This document shows positions 13,101 through 22,063 of a stretch of 64,000 nt of DNA, in pieces. Position numbers and translations under genes: made by a program. Source of the DNA: Sphaerolaimus hirsutus (taxonomy: Eukaryota > Nematoda > Chromadorea > Monhysterida > Sphaerolaimidae); NCBI GenBank assembly GCA_964036195.1, contig OZ038459.1, forward strand, positions 10,413,206 through 10,477,205, read 5' to 3'. Position 1 is the stretch's first letter, and each line of letters begins with the position of its first letter. The notes beneath the pieces were generated by a model. The model was not told where the DNA came from, made no database searches, and saw nothing but the letters and a program-made list of their open reading frames with translations.

Positions 13101-15623
13101 GTAAAGTTTTATGTCTCTGCTCTCCCGCAAAAAGAGTAACGTTATCTATTTTTGCTCGATACGGCATGAAGTTATCGACTCCTTGCTAGGGTTCGAACGA
13201 TATGACTTTTCGATATCGATATTTGATATTCGACGTTTTTTTCTGAAACCCGATATCGATAGGATATGGAACCTCGATATCGATATTCGATATTAAAAAT
13301 AATGGTCGGTATTCGATACGATATATCGTTTGAACCCCACCACTCCTTGCTGGATATTCTATTCGAGTTGATTCTAATTGTTCCAGAAGTGTCAACATGT
13401 GACATTTAAAAGGGGGCACGTGATGACAGAATAAAATTGAAAATGCCAGGGACAAGTTCTAGGTTCACTTTCGAATAATTTCAAGATTTTGGATGTATCG
13501 ACATTTGAAAGTCGACGTCTAAAAAAACACCCAAAATACTCTGAATCAGGTGACAATCGAGTACACGATCGACTGCGGGGCTCTCATTCCCCTGCGCGTG
13601 CACACCGTAGTCATTTCGGCCCAACATTCGGATACGGTGGATTTGGATACGGTCGTGCGCAGGCAGCTCAAGGAGAAAGTCATCGACGCGGTGATCCCCG
13701 TCAAGTTGAGGGATGAGAAAACCGTGTACCATTTGAATCCCTGTGGCAGTTTTGTGTATGGGGGACCTATGGTTAGGGGTAGGGCAACTGTTTTGTTGGC
13801 TATGGGTGATTTTTTTTCAAAAAAATTTCTATGGTAATATGGATCGATGACGAATTTTAACAATTTTTAATAGTTCAAATACATCTCCTCTCAGAACTTT
13901 TGTCTGTGACTTTTTTTCACTCGTAGGTCACTGTAAAATAGCCCCACTTACATTTTCATCTGTGGTCCCAAGTGATTGTGAAAAAGAATTGGGTTCTATT
14001 CCGAGAAACCCATATTTTTATGAAATTTTAACATTTGCCAGTAATTGCCACCAGGGGTATATTGAATTTTGACCATCCGAGTGGTTCGATAGATAGCAAG
14101 TCGCTTCTCTGGGGCGATAGATAGCTGAAAAATTTTCTGGGGGGTTGTGGTGGTTCGATATATAGGCTTTTTCGTGGCGTAGAAGGAAGAAAAGGGAGAA
14201 AAATCGCTAAAAGTAGGTGTAAAATGGCTTAAAATGGGTATGCAAGAGCATATAGTACTAAATACAGCTGAAAATAGGCAAATAGGAACCAGAACTATGA
14301 TTTTGGAAGTGAAAATCTATAAAATGGTATGGAAAATAGCGATTTTGAGTGAAAAATGGTATACCGTATTTCCTCGAAATAACCCCCCCCCCCCTCGAAA
14401 TACCCCCCCTCGTTTGATCCCCCCCTCTCGAGACCACTATGAAACAATCACCCCCCCCCCTCGAAATCCCCCCCCAGATTGAGTGTAAAGAGAACGTACA
14501 TGACAAATACTGCAGTTTGTGTTCTGCGTAGTGCAGAACACACGTAAAACAATGTCGGAATCACGTTAGAACAGTGTTTATACCATCTACGTACTAATAT
14601 TAGTCTACATAACCTTATAAATGGCGGTTTTTGTTGTATTTTTCGACGTCTGCGTACGTTTCAGACGACAATTTCGTACTGGGATTAAAAAAAATTTCTT
14701 ATGAAATAATAACCCCCCCCTCGAAATACCCCCCCCCCCTCGTTTAACCCCCCCCCCCCCTCTCGGGACCACTATGAAACAATCACCCACCGGGGGGTAT
14801 TTCGAGGAAATACGGTAGTTTCGCAAAAATCGCTCCAGATAGGTAGATAGCTGGGCGATTTGGAGGGGGAGTTAGGGGGTAGTAGCCCAAAATTTTGCCT
14901 CCGGGATAGATGATAGCTGAGCGGCCTCCGGGGTAGATAGATAACTGGGCAGTTTCGGGGGGGTAACCCCCCCCCCCCAAACCCCCCCCCCCATTCGAGA
15001 CCCCTGATTGCCACCACGGCACAGTAAATTGTCAATAATGGTGCTATTTCACGCCTAGTTTTAATCTCCAATATGATATCGTGTCGCAGAAATATGTTCG
15101 AATGCATATACCGCAGTACTATGATAGGGCAACTACCGTATTTCCTCGAAATACCCCCCGGGGGGTGATTGTTTCATAGTGGTCCCGAGAGGGGGGGGGG
15201 GGGTTAAACGAGGGGGGGGGTATTGTTTCACAAGAAAATTTTTGAAAACCAAGTACGAAATTGTCGTCTGAAACGTACGCAGACGTCGAAAAATGCAACA
15301 AAAACCGCCATTTAAAAGGTTCTGTAGACTAATATTAGTATGTAGATGGTATGTACACTGTTCTAACGTGACACCGACATTGTTTTAACGTGTGTTCTGC
15401 AGTACACTGAACACAAACTACAGTTATTATCATGTACGTTCCCTTTACACTCAATTTGGGGGGGGTATTTCGAGGGGGGGGTGATTGTTTCATAGTGGTC
15501 TCGAGAGGGGGGGGGGGGTCAAACGAGGGGGGGGTATTTCGAGGAAATACGGTAAAATATTAATAAACATGTCAACTAATTCTCGCTGCATCAACTAGTT
15601 TAACTTACCAGTAACTTTATATA

Positions 15624-15658
<35 letters not shown>

Positions 15659-18600
15659 TACAGGGAGATGCAGGTCTGACGGGACGCAAAATCATCGTTG
15701 ACACCTACGGAGGTTGGGGCGCCCACGGGGGCGGGGCATTCTCTGGAAAAGATCCCACAAAGGTGAATAGGTTTTTTTCCTTTTGGGGGTAATTTATCGA
15801 GCTTGTCCAAAACATTTATCGGGGGGGGGGGTTGTGATAAGCATGTTAAAAATCGGTAATTTTGAAAAAATTCTGGTCGATAAAATCTCAGAAGCTCTCT
15901 CAACAAAAAAATATTTATGATTAGATCTCTCTGAAAATATGCAGAGAAAATATACAGGGGTGGGCATCGTCAGTTAACGCTGGAAAAACGCGATAGCTTG
16001 AGCTACGGTTGAGTTATCACAATGAAAGTTGAACAGAATAGAGTCGACTCCATAGGTAACTTATTCTGAAGTTTGCAACCAAACGGCCCATACGGACAAA
16101 CGGCCCAGTCGATATATTATTTCTTCATGATAATTATACACAAGAATTCGCAATTTTTATTGTATGGGCAATCTGATTGAATATGTTGATAAATTGACAA
16201 TGAAAATGATCTCTTCGGTTTTTTCTGATCATTTTAAGTGTTCATTGACGAACATCGGCCCAGAAATGGTCGAGATACTTTTGAATTTGCGTGCATCGTT
16301 CATCTGGTGATTTATTTGAATGGGAGGGAAAAGATTGAAGTGCTTAACTTTTGATTGGAAAGAGATGTTGAACTCATCATTTTGGTATAAGACTTCTCGT
16401 GGTCTAAAGTATACGATAGCATGTCCAGAAATACTTATTTTTCGCGTTTGTCAACTGAGTCAAATCAGCATAAGGAATTTAGACATATCTAATGCGACTT
16501 CAAAAATGGAATCTATGCAAAGGTAAAGCACTTCAAACTTTTCCCTCCATTCACATAAATTACCACATAAAGAACGATGCACGCAAATTCAAAAGTCCAT
16601 ATCTTGACCATTTCTGTGCCAATGTTCGGCAATGAACACTTAAAATGCTCAGAATAACCTGAAAAGATCATTTTCATTGTCAATTCATCAATATATTCAA
16701 TCAGATTTCCCATACAATAAAAATTGCGAATTCTTGTGTGTGGTTATCATGATGAAATAATATATCGACTGGGCTGTTCGGCCGTTTGGGTTGCAAACTT
16801 CAGAATAGGTGTCCTGTGGAGTCTACGCTATTGTGTTAAAATTTCATTGTGATAGCTCAACCGTAGCTCAAGCTATCGCGTTTTTCCAGCGTTAACTGAA
16901 GATGCCCACCCCTGTATTAAAAATTTAACGAGATATTTAAGGGGAGAGATTTTAAATATTTAGATACTCTTAATGTATCCCAAACATGTGTATCCACTTC
17001 AGGTGGACCGTTCGGCGGCGTACGCAGCTCGTTGGATAGCCAAATCGCTGGTTTCCGCTCGCCTCTGCAGGCGCTGTCTCGTTCAGGTGACTTTGGGGAC
17101 TGGTGGCTGTCCCGCAACCCTGTAATTTGTCATGCCTCCGGGTGGGAGTGGCCTCCGGAATGTCTGAGTGGCCTCCGGGATAAGTACTCCTCCCTCCCTT
17201 GGACACCCCTGCGCAGTGCTCACGTGTCCCCACTATGAGCACCGGGCGATTGCCGTAAATGAGCAGTAGATGAGCACTGGTCCTGAGTACATTCTAATGG
17301 GCCAGACTCGCTGTGCATTTTTACCCGCTGTGCATTTTTAACCGCTGTGCATTTTTCGCTGCCCGGTGTGCATTGTTGCCCGGTGTGCATGGCGGCCGCC
17401 CCTCCATGCACACCGGGCAACAATGCACACCGGGCAGCGAAAAATGCACAGCGGGTAAAAATGCACAGCGGGTAAAAATGCACAGCGGCACAGGCTCCAT
17501 TCTAATGCAGTCCATTGCAGGTGTCGTATGCGATCGGGGTGGCCGAACCCATCGGCGTGGTCATTTTCAACTACGGCACCAGTCCCCTCGACGAAGAAGA
17601 TCTACTTCTGATCGTGCAGGAGAATTTCGATTTGAGGCCTGGAATGATTATCAAGTGCGTTTTATTGAATTTGTTCTGGTGCTAGTCCCGCGCTCTGTAA
17701 AGTGTATCGTGAAACGTTATGTAAAATGTCATGCAAATTTGTCAATTGTCTATGACGAGGTTTTATTTGACATTTTATCGTTTACGTTTTATCTGACATT
17801 TGGGACTTTACATTTTACAGGTTGCGGGACTGCCAAAGGTGCCAATTATGTAGCTCAGTGATGAGAAAAGTGATACGTTCTGCATGTGGAAATGTGCCAG
17901 TCGGCTTTTTTGATCCTAAATAGCTTTTTCAACGCTTAAAATGGATACCGTATTACCTCAAATTATCCCCCCTCGAATTAACCCCTTCTCGAATTAACCC
18001 CCCTCGAATTACCCCCCCCCCCTCAAAATGGGCTGGGGAACTAATACCCCCCTCGAAATACCCTCCCCGTCGGAATGATGTACGTCATGTACGTAATAAA
18101 TATGTCATGTAGACAATGTACATGATGTATATTACTGCTAATTTGCATTGCAGCTACACATGACTAGTTTGTGTTGCTATCTACGTTTTTATGTCCAAAT
18201 ATACCCTGTTTGGACACACTTATTACCTGTTTTGGGTTCGAAAATGCCTACTTTTTCTACGATTTTCTTACGAAAATTTCTGACGAAATAATAACCCCCC
18301 CTCGAATTAACCCCCTCGAATTTTGCTGGCGAAATAATAAACCCCCATGGGGGTATTTCGAGGTAATACGGTAACTGAAAAACTAACGCATTTACCCCTG
18401 AAATTATTGGAACGATTCCCTATCTCTAAAGCCGGGATTGCAGCTCAGCGGCGTTTGACGTGAAATGATGACGTAAAATTGTGTCGTGAAATTGATTACA
18501 TCATAATAGACAGAGGTACAGCGTTGAAATTTCAGAATTAGATAGTTCTAGTAATTGTGTGTAATGTCCCGAAAAAAATTAAGAAAAAAATTATTATTTA

Positions 18601-19566
18601 ATAAGTTAATTATTTTACATCAAAATTACACATTTTATGTCAACATTTTACGTCAAACATTTTACGTCAACAACAAAAATTTGACGTAAAAATAATAACT
18701 ACTTAAACAATTATTATTTTATATAAAAAAAATTGGGAACTAACAGACAATTACTATAACGATCTAATTCTGAAATTTCAAAGCTGTACCTTTATCTATT
18801 TTGATGTAATCAATTTTACGACATAATTAAACGTCATCATTTCACGCAAGGACGTATCCAGGGGGGGGCGGGGGGGGCTGCAGCCCCCCCCCCTTCCCGG
18901 GGTGAGACCTAAAAAGTCCCGGAAAATCCAACTTTTCCAATATATTTTTCGATGTTTCTTAAAAATTTTGCGCGCAAGCGCGCAATTTCTTTCCCATGCA
19001 TTGTATTTTCAGCGGATCGGTCCCTGTAATCAATATCCTTGGAAATGAACACATTTTTGCAACTTCCGCTGTACATGTGAGCATGCTTACCTACATATAA
19101 AGCGGTTCCTGGCGCTGGCGCCAACGCCAATAGCGCCATGGCGTTGCGTTTTTGTATGGCGCTAGCGCCAAAATGCCTTTCCGTCCCTATATAGAGAAAC
19201 AATTTAGGGGGGGGGCTGAGCCCCCCCCCGTTCGTTGGCCTCCGTAAACAAGCAGCCCCCCCCGCTCAAAAATCCTGGATACGTCCCTGATTTCACGTCA
19301 AACGCCGCTGAGCTCTAATCCCGTCTTAAACGTTATTAACAAACAGGGTCGTCGAAAAACACTTTAAATCTGCAGCATTTTTCAACTTTGAACTTCGCAG
19401 GAATCTGGACCTTCTGCGACCGATCTACCAGCAGACTGCAGAGAACGGACATTTTGGCCACAATGAGTTCCCCTGGGAGAAGCCGAAAGAGCTCAAAATG
19501 AGTGCCAAAATGCAAGAGAAACTCGAAAAGCGCAAGATTATGTTGAAGGAAAGGCCACACGAGCTG
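4120..19566 (+). CDS. S-adenosylmethionine synthetase (methionine adenosyltransferase), 10 exons
   Basis: Makes S-adenosylmethionine from methionine and ATP in the cytosol. The exons, all phase-compatible with GT-AG introns, are 4120-4203, 4592-4745, 8894-9016, 10527-10639, 11646-11789, 13550-13771, 15664-15762, 17003-17086, 17521-17654 and 19401-19566. The product is about 441 residues. Family motifs are intact: [12 protein letters not shown] (GHPDK near residues 51-55), DDSSKGFDYKT, GAGDQG across the exon 4/5 junction (near 154), [18 protein letters not shown] (293-310), RSAAYAARW, and the C-terminal [16 protein letters not shown]. The family normally ends within a few residues of that point (about 395-400 aa). 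Here the frame continues for some 22 basic residues to a good donor (CTG|GTGAGC at 19567). Reading through instead reaches a stop at 19642-19644. A further C-terminal exon was not found. The start is the first ATG of exon 1, with a short non-conserved N-terminus as usual. Confidence 0.95.
5125..5190 (-). repeat. tRNA-like relic or SINE head (A and B boxes)
   Basis: On the minus strand TAGCTCGGTGGTAG fits a pol III A box. About 40 bases downstream GGTTCGAAACC fits a B box. The D and T stems do not pair well, so this is more likely a decayed tRNA-derived SINE than a working tRNA. It lies in intron 2 of the S-adenosylmethionine synthetase gene. Confidence 0.35.
5317..5738. mobile_element. TACCGTATT repeat, subfamily A
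   Basis: Both inverted ends (TACCGTATTTCCTCGAAATA and complement), the poly-C arms and the common core are present. It is in intron 2 of the S-adenosylmethionine synthetase gene. Confidence 0.75.
5789..7150. mobile_element. Foldback element with inverted arrays of CGATCGGTAAGCC
   Basis: The left arm (5789-5895) and right arm (6965-7150) carry several inverted copies of CGATCGGTAAGC and TACCGATCGGGAAGGTTACC. Outer ends are TTGTACATTTGAGAG and its diverged complement. The centre holds a separate tandem array (6040-6800). No transposase is present. Repeated short motifs in both arms could be transposase-binding sites (inference). Confidence 0.55.
6040..6800. repeat. Four tandem copies of a ~200-bp palindromic unit
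   Basis: Units begin near 6040, 6233, 6437 and 6638, with periods of about 193-204 bp. Each unit is itself an inverted repeat: AACCCGGGTCCAATTTCGGG then GTTCCGGGTCAT, an AT-rich hinge (AAAAATATCTATATTTTT), and the complement. Adjacent units are joined by AACACTTATTCAGTAAATAG. It is non-coding and could form four neighbouring hairpins. Confidence 0.8.
7280..8471. mobile_element. 1.2-kb near-perfect palindrome (foldback element)
   Basis: The left arm begins TACACCCATGTCCATTTGGG and the right arm is its complement. The arms match closely over most of 7280-7835 and 7917-8471, with a loop of about 80 bp around 7875. The arms contain CACGTGCACATTTTTTATAA and GGCCAGCTAGAGAAGGTTGT. No transposase-like ORF is seen; the open frames are mirror images of each other. 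It lies in intron 2 of the S-adenosylmethionine synthetase gene. Confidence 0.8.
9402..9739. mobile_element. Palindromic MITE, GGTGCCACGCACACTG ends
   Basis: The ends GGTGCCACGCACACTGGATG and CAGTGTGTGTAGCACC are inverted. Inside, GGCACATGCGGCAATGTCGA and its complement form a second stem. It is in intron 3 of the S-adenosylmethionine synthetase gene. The rest of that intron, 9017-9400 and 9740-10185, holds only GATAGATAG-type repeat sequence and unassigned DNA. Confidence 0.6.
10186..10379. mobile_element. Partial hAT-like MITE (CAGGGACGTA family)
   Basis: Only one clear terminus is present, ATCCTGGATACGTCCCTG ending at 10379. It has the family's C/G homopolymer block and the TGGCGCTGGCGATAACGCC palindrome. 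It matches the complete copies at 18847 and 46313. The left boundary is approximate. Confidence 0.55.
11246..11565. mobile_element. hAT-like MITE with exact 8-bp target duplication
   Basis: Ends CAGGGACGTAGCCAGG and GGCTACGTCCTTG are inverted. The duplication TCCACAAC is exact at 11238-11245 and 11566-11573. The 8-bp duplication and CAGGG terminus are typical of the hAT superfamily. The interior is GC-rich with TGGCGCCA-type palindromes. It is in intron 4 of the S-adenosylmethionine synthetase gene, 80 bases before exon 5. Confidence 0.85.
11842..12720. mobile_element. GGTGCCAGTCCC-family palindrome interrupted by a later insertion
   Basis: The left part has the family's AAAATGTCCTGTCAAATGTC and CATGCAAAGTGTAAAA. 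The right part has ACATGACATTTGACAGG and GAGTGGCACC, the terminus seen in the introns at 43.7 and 47.4 kb. The 12060-12700 element inserted just beyond this terminus. It lies in intron 5 of the S-adenosylmethionine synthetase gene. Confidence 0.5.
12060..12700. mobile_element. TAGGGTTCAAACG hAT-like MITE with GGGATCGGGATTG interior
   Basis: The termini TAGGGTTCAAACGGGA and its complement are inverted. The target duplication GCACCTGA is exact at 12052-12059 and 12701-12708. Both arms consist of diverged repeats of GGGATCGGGATTGG around a non-repetitive centre of about 300 bp. Confidence 0.85.
13187..13342. mobile_element. Short TAGGGTTCGAACG MITE with GATATCGATATTC interior
   Basis: Flanked by CTCCTTGC at 13179-13186 and 13343-13350 (exact 8 bp). 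The termini match those of 12060 and 26211. The interior is almost wholly ATATCGATATTCGATA repeats. It lies 200 bases upstream of exon 6 of the S-adenosylmethionine synthetase gene. Confidence 0.8.
14050..15012. mobile_element. GATAGATAGC-rich repeat with a nested TACCGTATT element
   Basis: Motifs such as GGGGCGATAGATAGCTGAAA on the left and GGTAGATAGCTGGGCGATTT on the right are arranged as loose inverted arms with G tracts. Similar sequence occurs at 9120-9240 and 62450-62650. The copy at 14362-14816 lies inside. Boundaries are approximate. Intron 6 of the S-adenosylmethionine synthetase gene. Confidence 0.4.
14362..14816. mobile_element. TACCGTATT repeat, subfamily A (nested)
   Basis: Both inverted ends and the core with AACGTACATGACAAATACTG are present. 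The homopolymer C tracts are longer here than in the copy at 5317. Confidence 0.75.
15134..15554. mobile_element. TACCGTATT repeat, subfamily A
   Basis: Opposite in orientation to the copy at 14362 and about 320 bp away, so the two could pair in the unspliced transcript. Its right end is followed within 110 bp by a TA dinucleotide run (about 15625-15656) that abuts the acceptor of exon 7 (15661-15663). Confidence 0.75.
15957..16913. mobile_element. ~960-bp palindromic element, CAGGGGTGGGCATC ends
   Basis: Left CAGGGGTGGGCATCGTCAGT and right complement GATGCCCACCCCTG. The arms match for several hundred bases (TTAACGCTGGAAAAACGCGA; AATATATTATTTCATCATGA-like segments). I see TA next to both ends but no 8-bp duplication. 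No transposase ORF. Intron 7 of the S-adenosylmethionine synthetase gene. Confidence 0.7.
17309..17488. repeat. GC-rich perfect-looking hairpin before exon 9
   Basis: Inverted arms of about 85 bp carry repeated TGTGCATTTTTACCCGC and GCCCGGTGTGCATTGTTGCC around a GGCGGCCGCC apex near 17395. The 3' arm ends 32 bases before the splice acceptor at 17520, so it could sequester the branch region in RNA (inference). Confidence 0.75.
17690..17832. mobile_element. Short GGTGCCAGTCCC-family element in intron 9
   Basis: Left AGTCCCGCGCTCTGTAAAGT, right TTTTACAGGTTGCGGGACTG. It shares GTAAAATGTCATGCAAA with the intron-forming copies at 43.7 and 47.4 kb. Here it lies inside a longer intron of the S-adenosylmethionine synthetase gene. 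Confidence 0.55.
17946..18373. mobile_element. TACCGTATT repeat, subfamily B
   Basis: Ends TACCGTATTACCTCAAATTA and AGGTAATACGGTA. The core differs from subfamily A, with ATGATGTACGTCATGTACGT, CTACACATGACTAGTTTGTG and ATGTCCAAATATACCCTGTT. Other B copies are at 46523, 54041 and 61785. Confidence 0.75.
18428..19327. mobile_element. Palindromic element with GAGCTCAGCG ends, split by a hAT-like MITE
   Basis: Left AAGCCGGGATTGCAGCTCAG and right complement CTGAGCTCTAATCCCGTCTT. The arms carry repeats of ATTTCACGTCA. A second copy of the family lies at 45942-46285. The 18847 element is inserted in the right arm. Confidence 0.65.
18847..19289. mobile_element. hAT-like MITE, CAAGGACGTATCC ends, exact 8-bp duplication
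   Basis: Duplication ATTTCACG at 18839-18846 and 19290-19297. Ends CAAGGACGTATCCAGG and ATCCTGGATACGTCCCTG. The interior has GCGCGCAAGCGCGCAA and TGGCGCTGGCGCCAACGCC palindromes. It ends 111 bases before exon 10 of the S-adenosylmethionine synthetase gene. Confidence 0.85.
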
Positions 19567-20022
19567 GTGAGCGATTCTTTCTTTTTGTTGGTCGAGACTC
19601 GTTCACGGCTGAAAGTTGGAAATATCAGCGTTGAACGTTATTAAAAACGCGGGCCATTGAAAAAAACGCTTTTTCCATCCCTACATTTGAGTTAACCGAA
19701 ATTTTGTGTCAGTCAACTATGACATTTGACGTAGATCGAATATTATTCATTCTGTTCAACACAAATGCGTTTGTAACAAATTTCGGCGCCATATGAGCGC
19801 ATTGTGGATATGTTTTGAAGGAACGACAAAATTGGGCCAGGGAATTCAGTGTTTTTTTTCGGGCAGCTCCATTTTGACTTTCCAATTCTATTTATACTGC
19901 CTAATTCGAGACCACTTTGATGCATCGGTTTTTCTCACTTCCTAGTAAATGTTTTATGTTGTTTCGGTCGTACTGATTTCGCTGTGCATGATTTAAGAAA
20001 CTACACTACATATAGACCGGGT

Positions 20023-21091
20023 TAGGGTTGGGAATTTCAAAATTTTCGGTTCCGGTTCTCGGTTCCAAAAGATTTCGGTTCGAGTATCGGTTCTCGGTTC
20101 CTGAAAATTTTCGGTTCCGGTTCTCGGTTCGGTTCTTAAACTCGGTTCCGGTTCGGTTCTTTCGGTTCTAAAATGATCAAAATTTCGGTTCCGGGTAATT
20201 AAATAACCGGGTATCGGGTAATAATCGGCTGAACAACAGAAAAACAATATACCCACGTTTACATGTGTAAGTACATTGGTTGGATATTTCATACTACAGG
20301 AGCATATCACAGCTTATTATTTCATGGTAGAATGACGAAATCAGAGTTGTTATAATAATACTGGTATTTAAAAAAAAGTGTAAAAGCAAACATACGTTTT
20401 CTGTACTCGCGTACTTTCAAAAAGTACACGAGTAAATGAGTACTGGTATTTTTTTCTGGAGGAAACGTAAATGTATTTATGTAGTACGCGCGTGAGTACG
20501 CGTATCATTTTGAGTACAAACATAAATAACTTTTGCCAACTACGGTTAAAACTGCCACAAAACCAATGCTACTACCAGTGATAATGTGTATACTGCAGCG
20601 ACATTACACCTTACAATGAAATCTACCATATCCCATCTGAATAAACGAACATACATAAAAAAAATTTCATCATATTTATCAAAGCTATTTGATAAATATG
20701 ATGAAAATTTTTTATGTTTGTTCTTTTATTCAGGGTGGGATATGGTAGATTTCATTGTAAGGTGTAATGTCGCTGGAGTATATGTGAAATTACACGCTCC
20801 CGCGCAATCATTTTGCAAACAGATGAATTTTGCAATTCTGAACATGCACCAAGATGTTCAGCTGCTGTTTAAAGGCTTAGATGTAGGTGTTGAAAAAACG
20901 CTGTTTAAAAACTTTAAGATTCCTAGAAAATTTCGGTTCTTTCGGGTATTTACTTCGGTTCCGGGTATAAGTGCCGGTTCTCGGTTCTCGGTTCCGGTTC
21001 GGTTCTCAAGCTCGGTTCCGGTTCTCGGTTCCAAAAAAGTGCTCGGTTCTCGGTTCGGTTCGGTTCGGGTCGGTTCGGTTCCCCAACCCTA
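20023..21091. mobile_element. TAGGGTTGGGAA hAT-like MITE with GGTTCCGGTTCTC interior
   Basis: Exact duplication GACCGGGT at 20015-20022 and 21092-21099. Both arms are diverged repeats of GGTTCCGGTTCTCGG in opposite orientation. A nested palindrome sits at 20583-20793. Confidence 0.85.
20583..20793. mobile_element. 210-bp palindromic MITE nested in 20023-21091
   Basis: The arms contain GCGACATTACACCTTACAAT and its complement at the right end, and ATCATATTTATCAAAGC in the centre. A close copy occurs at about 37206-37388, also nested in another palindrome. Confidence 0.7.
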
Positions 21092-21686
21092 GACCGGGTT
21101 CCCGGAAAAAACGTCGGGCCAATCCCGTACCCTGTAAAATGTCTGATTACGTTTGTAAAATGCCATGTAAGATCTCGAAAAACTGGAAGAATGTGGGCAT
21201 TTCGGCACTGGTTTTAGAATTTTGGCTTACATTTTACATTTGGGGTAATTGACAGCCCCTACGGCACATTTCGCACATGACAAGTCGCAAAGTGTGAGGT
21301 AGGTTAGGTAAAGTGATAGAGTCAAGTAATAGTAAAATAATGTGACAAGTATTTTTATTTGGGAATTTGCTTACCGTAAATGCTCTAATAATACAACAGG
21401 TCTCCAATTAAAAAAGATTCATAAAACTAGATTTGGGACCAAAAAAGTACACAAATAGGGTTGGGGACTCTTACCCCTCATCTGAACCATCTTTTTTGGC
21501 CTTTGGCTAGGCACCAAGTATTTTCAGAAACAAATTGAAATAAGTCAGAAGGTGCCTCGCGGACCTTAAGCGCTTTGCCCTATAACAAAACGAAGTCTAG
21601 CCAAGTCAGTTCAGAAACGATGGTCAGGTGCAACTCAGCAAAGAAAAAAGTAAAAACCCATCCCCCAGTGCCAACTCTGTAGTTAC

Positions 21687-21867
21687 CCCATCTCCGCAGT
21701 TGTTCATCGCCAAAATTCACATCATGCGCGCGTGGACCGGCGGCGACCGTGCCGCGTCCGCGGCCCGTGCCCCGGCCCGCATTCCCGCCACGTGCACCGG
21801 AACCGGAGGCACCACGGTAGGCACCACGGCTTCCACCTCTGTTCGCGCCGCGGTATTGCACGCTCAT
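21687..21867 (-). CDS. First coding exon of an unknown RGG-rich protein
   Basis: ATG at 21867 opens a GC-rich frame of 60 codons rich in RGG, RGA and GRG repeats, then AHDVNFGDEQLRRW, ending in phase 1 at a good donor (G|GTAACT). Base composition is far more GC-rich than the flanking DNA, and the RGG pattern followed by a non-repetitive acidic end looks coding. RGG repeats usually bind RNA and are arginine-methylated (family knowledge). No downstream exon was found before the S-adenosylmethionine synthetase gene, so the gene may be broken, short, or hidden by repeats. The Penelope-like element lies 197 bp upstream on the same strand, in what would be its promoter or 5' UTR. Confidence 0.5.
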
Positions 21868-22063
21868 ATTCGGTGACAGTTAGTAAAGCCTGTGTAGCAA
21901 GAGATTGAATGCAAGGAAATTGTAAAAAATCTTCGAAAATAGTGATATTTATTTTCGTGGATAAATATCGATTATTGATTTTGAAAATCAGCCAAATTTT
22001 GAATTCGCGCCTACCCTGAAGGGCAGGATTTCAAGTGAAATATAATATTTTTTAAAAAACAGA

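Larger units (their letters stand above)
19645..21686. other. Gene-poor stretch made of nested repeats
   Basis: It holds the 20023-21091 element and a small GGTGCCAGTCCC-family copy at about 21108-21275 (CCCGTACCCTGTAAAATGTC to TTACATTTGGGG). Any further exon of the S-adenosylmethionine synthetase gene (+) or of the RGG gene (-) would have to lie here; I found none that joins in phase. Confidence 0.5.

Noticed and set aside
15620..15660. TATATA run as a promoter
   Set aside because: It is a TA microsatellite directly before a splice acceptor inside a gene.
17309..17488. CRISPR-like repeated units
   Set aside because: The repeats are inverted arms of one hairpin in a eukaryotic intron, with no unique spacers.
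17313..17861. 182-codon ORF crossing exon 9 of the S-adenosylmethionine synthetase gene
   Set aside because: Wrong frame for the enzyme; it reads a hairpin repeat and then the exon out of frame.
20586..21092. 168-codon ORF on the + strand
   Set aside because: It runs through a palindromic MITE and GGTTCCGG repeats; the residues just echo the repeat.
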